NCBI GenBank assembly: GCA_018902765.1
Contig: JAHIQC010000205.1
Coordinates: forward strand, 1-7,139
Source: Actinomycetota bacterium
GTDB taxonomy: Bacteria > Actinomycetota > Coriobacteriia > Anaerosomatales > JAHIQC01
DNA length: 7,139 bases
Reading direction: 5' to 3'
Shown piece by piece: positions 5,491-7,139 of the stretch. Made by a program: the position numbers and the translations under genes. Each line of letters begins with the position of its first letter. Positions within the stretch are counted from its first letter, which is position 1. The notes below the pieces were generated by a model, which saw only the letters and a list, made by a program, of their open reading frames with translations, had not been told where the DNA came from and made no database searches.

Positions 5491-5922
5491 ATGGGTGTCG
5501 AGGAAACGATCTACCCGGACTCACTTCGCGCGGTGATGATTGCGCCCTGTGGGATGAATTGCGGGCTTTGCATCGGTCATCTCAGAGAGAAGAATCGGTG
5601 CGGTGGTTGCAACGTCGACAACACCAACAAGCCAAAGCATTGCGTCGTTTGCCGCATCAAGAACTGCGATGAGACGAAGACGGGGGAGACGGGCCTGTGC
5701 TTCGAATGCTCCAAGTTCCCGTGCGCTCGCATGCGACAGCTCGACAAGCGGTACCGCACCAAGTACGGGATGAGCATGCTGGAGAATCTTGAGCGTGTTC
5801 GAGAACTGGGAGTCGAGGGTTTCCTCGGCATGGAGAAGGAGCGATGGACGTGCCCTGAATGCGGTGGCGTGATCTGCGTGCACAGGGAGGCCTGCATCTA
5901 CTGCGGTCATGCCAGAAGCTGA
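5491..5922 (+). CDS. DUF3795 cysteine-rich protein with C-terminal zinc ribbon
   Basis: A 143-residue protein with 16 cysteines. The DUF3795 signature is clear: MIAPCGMNCGLCIGHLREKN (16-35), followed by CGGC (37-40), CVVC (51-54), C59 and the later CFEC (70-73) and C78. A helical segment follows (about 80-115). The protein then ends in a second cysteine cluster with CPEC (121-124) and CIYC (135-138), a zinc-ribbon-like pair. The family is common in anaerobic bacteria and archaea and is thought to bind metal, probably zinc or an iron-sulfur centre; no activity is established. ATG 5491 has AGGGGG (5474-5479) at 11 nt, rather far. The in-frame ATG at 5536 starts just before the signature and would give 128 residues, which is closer to the conserved domain, so the start is open. 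It faces away from the YCII gene. Confidence 0.88.
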   Translation: MGVEETIYPDSLRAVMIAPCGMNCGLCIGHLREKNRCGGCNVDNTNKPKHCVVCRIKNCDETKTGETGLCFECSKFPCARMRQLDKRYRTKYGMSMLENLERVRELGVEGFLGMEKERWTCPECGGVICVHREACIYCGHARS

Positions 5923-6018
5923 AGCTGCCAGCGTGCAGCCGATGCGCAAACGCGCTAGGCTGAAGGGCCGGTGCGGAGCGGACCGGGTGACCTGCTATCC
6001 AACAGAAGGGGGCACACA
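5923..6018 (+). other. Intergenic leader of the 123-residue gene
   Basis: Ninety-six bases without a gene. A -10-like TAGGCT (5956-5961) is present but no matching -35 was found. GAAGGGGG (6005-6012) is the ribosome binding site of the next gene. No terminator hairpin with a T-run follows the DUF3795 gene, so read-through into the next gene is possible. Confidence 0.3.
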
Positions 6019-6390
6019 GTGCCCAAGTACCGACAGGATACACATCTGCCGAAGAACGATGCTGACGCCAAGAGCGTCGAAAGCGCCCTGGCCGGATGGG
6101 CGCAAGCCGTCGAGGCACTGGAAGCCGGGTACGCCGATGAGGCCATCGAGGCCTATCGATGGGCACTTGAGTGCCGCGACGTGCTCCAAGGGTCGATGGA
6201 ATCATCCAACTTCAAGCAGCGCACCAAGCTCGCGGCAAGGCTGCCTGAGCTCGATCGTCGCTTCAAAGCAGCGACGGTTGAGGCTGCCGGTTGTGTGTCG
6301 TCGGAGCGCGAGTGCGACCCCGTGACCGAATGGTGGTACTTCCGAGTGCCGACCTCTCATGTGGATTGGGCCGAGCCAGCGAACGGGTGA
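6019..6390 (+). CDS. Uncharacterised helical protein, 123 residues
   Basis: The GTG at 6019 with GAAGGGGG at 6 nt is a much better start than the in-frame ATG at 5971, whose 16 extra residues look non-coding. The protein begins VPKYRQDTHLPKNDADAKSV and is mainly helical: ALAGWAQAVEALEAGYADEA (24-43), an acidic/aromatic helix with EAYRWALECRDVL (44-56), and LAARLPELDRRFKAAT (71-86). It ends with EWWYFRVP (104-111). The combination 'W-x-x-x-V-x-x-L-x-x-G-Y', 'R-D-x-L', 'L-D-x-R-F-x-x-x-T' and a final 'W-W-x-x-R-x-P' recalls a family of small hypothetical proteins found in several phyla, which I cannot name. No membrane segment or signal peptide is present. It may share a transcript with the DUF3795 gene before it. 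Confidence 0.75.
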   Translation: MPKYRQDTHLPKNDADAKSVESALAGWAQAVEALEAGYADEAIEAYRWALECRDVLQGSMESSNFKQRTKLAARLPELDRRFKAATVEAAGCVSSERECDPVTEWWYFRVPTSHVDWAEPANG

Positions 6391-6598
6391 CAGGTTGCAA
6401 GCCCAGATACCCCTGGCTGTGCTATCGCTCGCGCCGTCCGCGGCGCTCAGGGTCTTCTTTCGCAAGGGTTCCAAGTCCGCTGGGCTCGACATGAGCCGAG
6501 ACAGTGTATGGGCCATCGCGGAGCGGATGCAGATGCGGCCCCTCGGTCTCCTCGGCATTGACGGGGTGTGGTCTGCATTCCGACTGCGAGCCCGATGA
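6359..6598 (+). CDS. Possible small protein gene before mscL
   Basis: A 79-codon frame from ATG 6359 to TGA 6596-6598 overlaps the end of the preceding gene by 32 nt. The first dozen residues lie in the overlap and are doubtful; TTG 6395 is an alternative start. The interior reads like protein: LQAQIPLAVLSLAPSAALRV, then a segment ending LDMSRDSVWAIAERMQMRPL and finally LLGIDGVWSAFRLRAR. Third codon positions are about 70% G or C, similar to neighbours. No family was recognised and no good ribosome binding site precedes either start. If it is not a gene, the 242 bp between 6391 and 6632 is non-coding leader for mscL, in which I found no promoter or hairpin. Confidence 0.35.
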   Translation: MWIGPSQRTGDRLQAQIPLAVLSLAPSAALRVFFRKGSKSAGLDMSRDSVWAIAERMQMRPLGLLGIDGVWSAFRLRAR

Positions 6599-6632
6599 GC
6601 GCAGCAACGTCGTTCCGGAAGTGGGGAGTGTC

Positions 6633-7079
6633 ATGATCCAGGAATTCAAGGAGTTCATCGCGAAGGGCAACGCGCTCGACTTGGCTGTGGGCGTGGTTAT
6701 CGGTGTGGCGTTCGGCGCTGTGGTGAAGTCGCTCGTTGACGGGATGATCATGCCAATCGTGGGACTGGCACTGGGCAAGGTCGATTTCACGAACTTGTTC
6801 GCGGTGCTCTCGCAAGGCACCCCGGCAGGCCCGTACAGCACGCTGGTTCAAGCACAAGATGCCGGCGCGGTTGTCATGAGTTGGGGCGTGTTCGTCAACT
6901 CGATCGTGAGCTTCCTGATCATCGCGCTCGTTGTGTTCCTGTTGGTGAAAGTCATCAACCTTATCCGCAAAGAACAGGTCGCCGAGGAGCCGGGCATGAA
7001 GGACTGTCCGTTCTGCCTGACAGCCGTGCCAGAAGCAGCAACGCGCTGTTCAGCATGCACCAGCGATCTGTCTGCGTAG
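6633..7079 (+). CDS. mscL: Large-conductance mechanosensitive channel with zinc-ribbon tail
   Basis: MscL opens under high membrane tension to release solutes during hypo-osmotic shock. The 148-residue protein starts at ATG 6633, with GGGGAG (6622-6627) at 5 nt. It shows the family's N-terminal amphipathic helix and first helix, MIQEFKEFIAKGNALDLAVG then VVIGVAFGAVVKSLVDGMIMP, the periplasmic loop (about residues 46-75), and a second helix around 84-108 (SWGVFVNSIVSFLIIALVVF then LLVKVINLIRKE). Instead of the usual C-terminal helical bundle, the protein continues after EEPGMKD with CPFC (129-132) and CSAC (141-144), spaced as a short zinc ribbon (CPFCLTAVPEAATRCSAC). Such tails occur in a subset of MscL proteins; their effect on gating is not established. 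The gene is followed within 7 bp by a probable convergent gene, with no terminator visible between them. Confidence 0.95.
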   Translation: MIQEFKEFIAKGNALDLAVGVVIGVAFGAVVKSLVDGMIMPIVGLALGKVDFTNLFAVLSQGTPAGPYSTLVQAQDAGAVVMSWGVFVNSIVSFLIIALVVFLLVKVINLIRKEQVAEEPGMKDCPFCLTAVPEAATRCSACTSDLSA

Positions 7080-7085
7080 GCGCGA

Positions 7086-7139
7086 CTAGCTCGACGTAGC
7101 CTCCGCACGGGCTTCGTCGGACATCGCGGCGAGTTTCTC
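7086..7139 (-). CDS. C-terminal end of a probable minus-strand gene
   Basis: Read from the right edge on the minus strand, 17 codons (EKLAAMSDEARAEATSS) end at TAG (plus 7086-7088). The codons are G/C-rich at the third position and the peptide is a plausible acidic, alanine-rich helical tail. The gene would converge on mscL with a 6-bp gap. The fragment is too short to name. Confidence 0.35.
   Translation of the reverse strand, partial: EKLAAMSDEARAEATSS

Noticed and set aside
5366..5524. 53-residue N-terminal extension of the YCII-like protein
   Set aside because: It is Pro/Arg-rich and unlike the family. ATG 5365 has AAGGAG at 6 nt and begins the domain properly.
6422..6857. Two long minus-strand frames opposite mscL and its leader
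   Set aside because: Both overlap the unmistakable MscL coding sequence, are low in family-like pattern and have no supporting ribosome binding site.

Overview
This GC-rich, gene-dense chromosomal window resembles an actinobacterium or a similarly GC-rich, possibly anaerobic bacterium. That guess rests on base composition, frequent GTG starts, strong purine-rich ribosome binding sites and the gene families present (DUF3795, YCII/DGPF, a YgaP-like small membrane protein, MscL with a zinc-ribbon tail). No rRNA, tRNA, CRISPR array, insertion sequence, phage gene or origin was seen, so the assignment stays at the inference level.

Layout: positions 1-156 hold the 3' end of a plus-strand gene, perhaps a radical SAM/B12-binding protein. 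Positions 157-1011 are a low-density stretch: a 3'-truncated DUF2177 membrane-protein gene on the minus strand, a complete two-helix YgaP-like (DUF2892) gene at 589-816, and a short hydrophobic reading frame (826-921) that looks like the front of a broken small membrane-protein gene. A membrane-anchored diguanylate cyclase with intact active and inhibitory sites follows (992-1933).

The centre (1947-4433) is the clearest functional unit. It has a sigma70-type promoter with one palindrome between its -35 and -10 elements and a second palindrome in the leader. After these come an ABC ATPase, an ABC-2 permease overlapping it by 8 nt, and a TetR-family regulator 16 nt downstream. The arrangement suggests a self-repressed exporter operon induced by a substrate of the pump.

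Positions 4456-5365 carry two minus-strand genes: an unrecognised 154-residue soluble protein and a YCII/DGPF-family protein. From 5491 the plus strand resumes with a cysteine-rich DUF3795 protein, an unrecognised 123-residue protein, a possible small gene (6359-6598) and mscL with a C-terminal zinc-ribbon tail. A minus-strand gene converging on mscL probably enters at the right edge.

No clearly new multi-gene system is visible. The points most worth a second look are the two-operator promoter of the efflux operon, the pair of decayed membrane-protein genes near the left end, the zinc-ribbon tail on MscL and the possible missed small gene before mscL.
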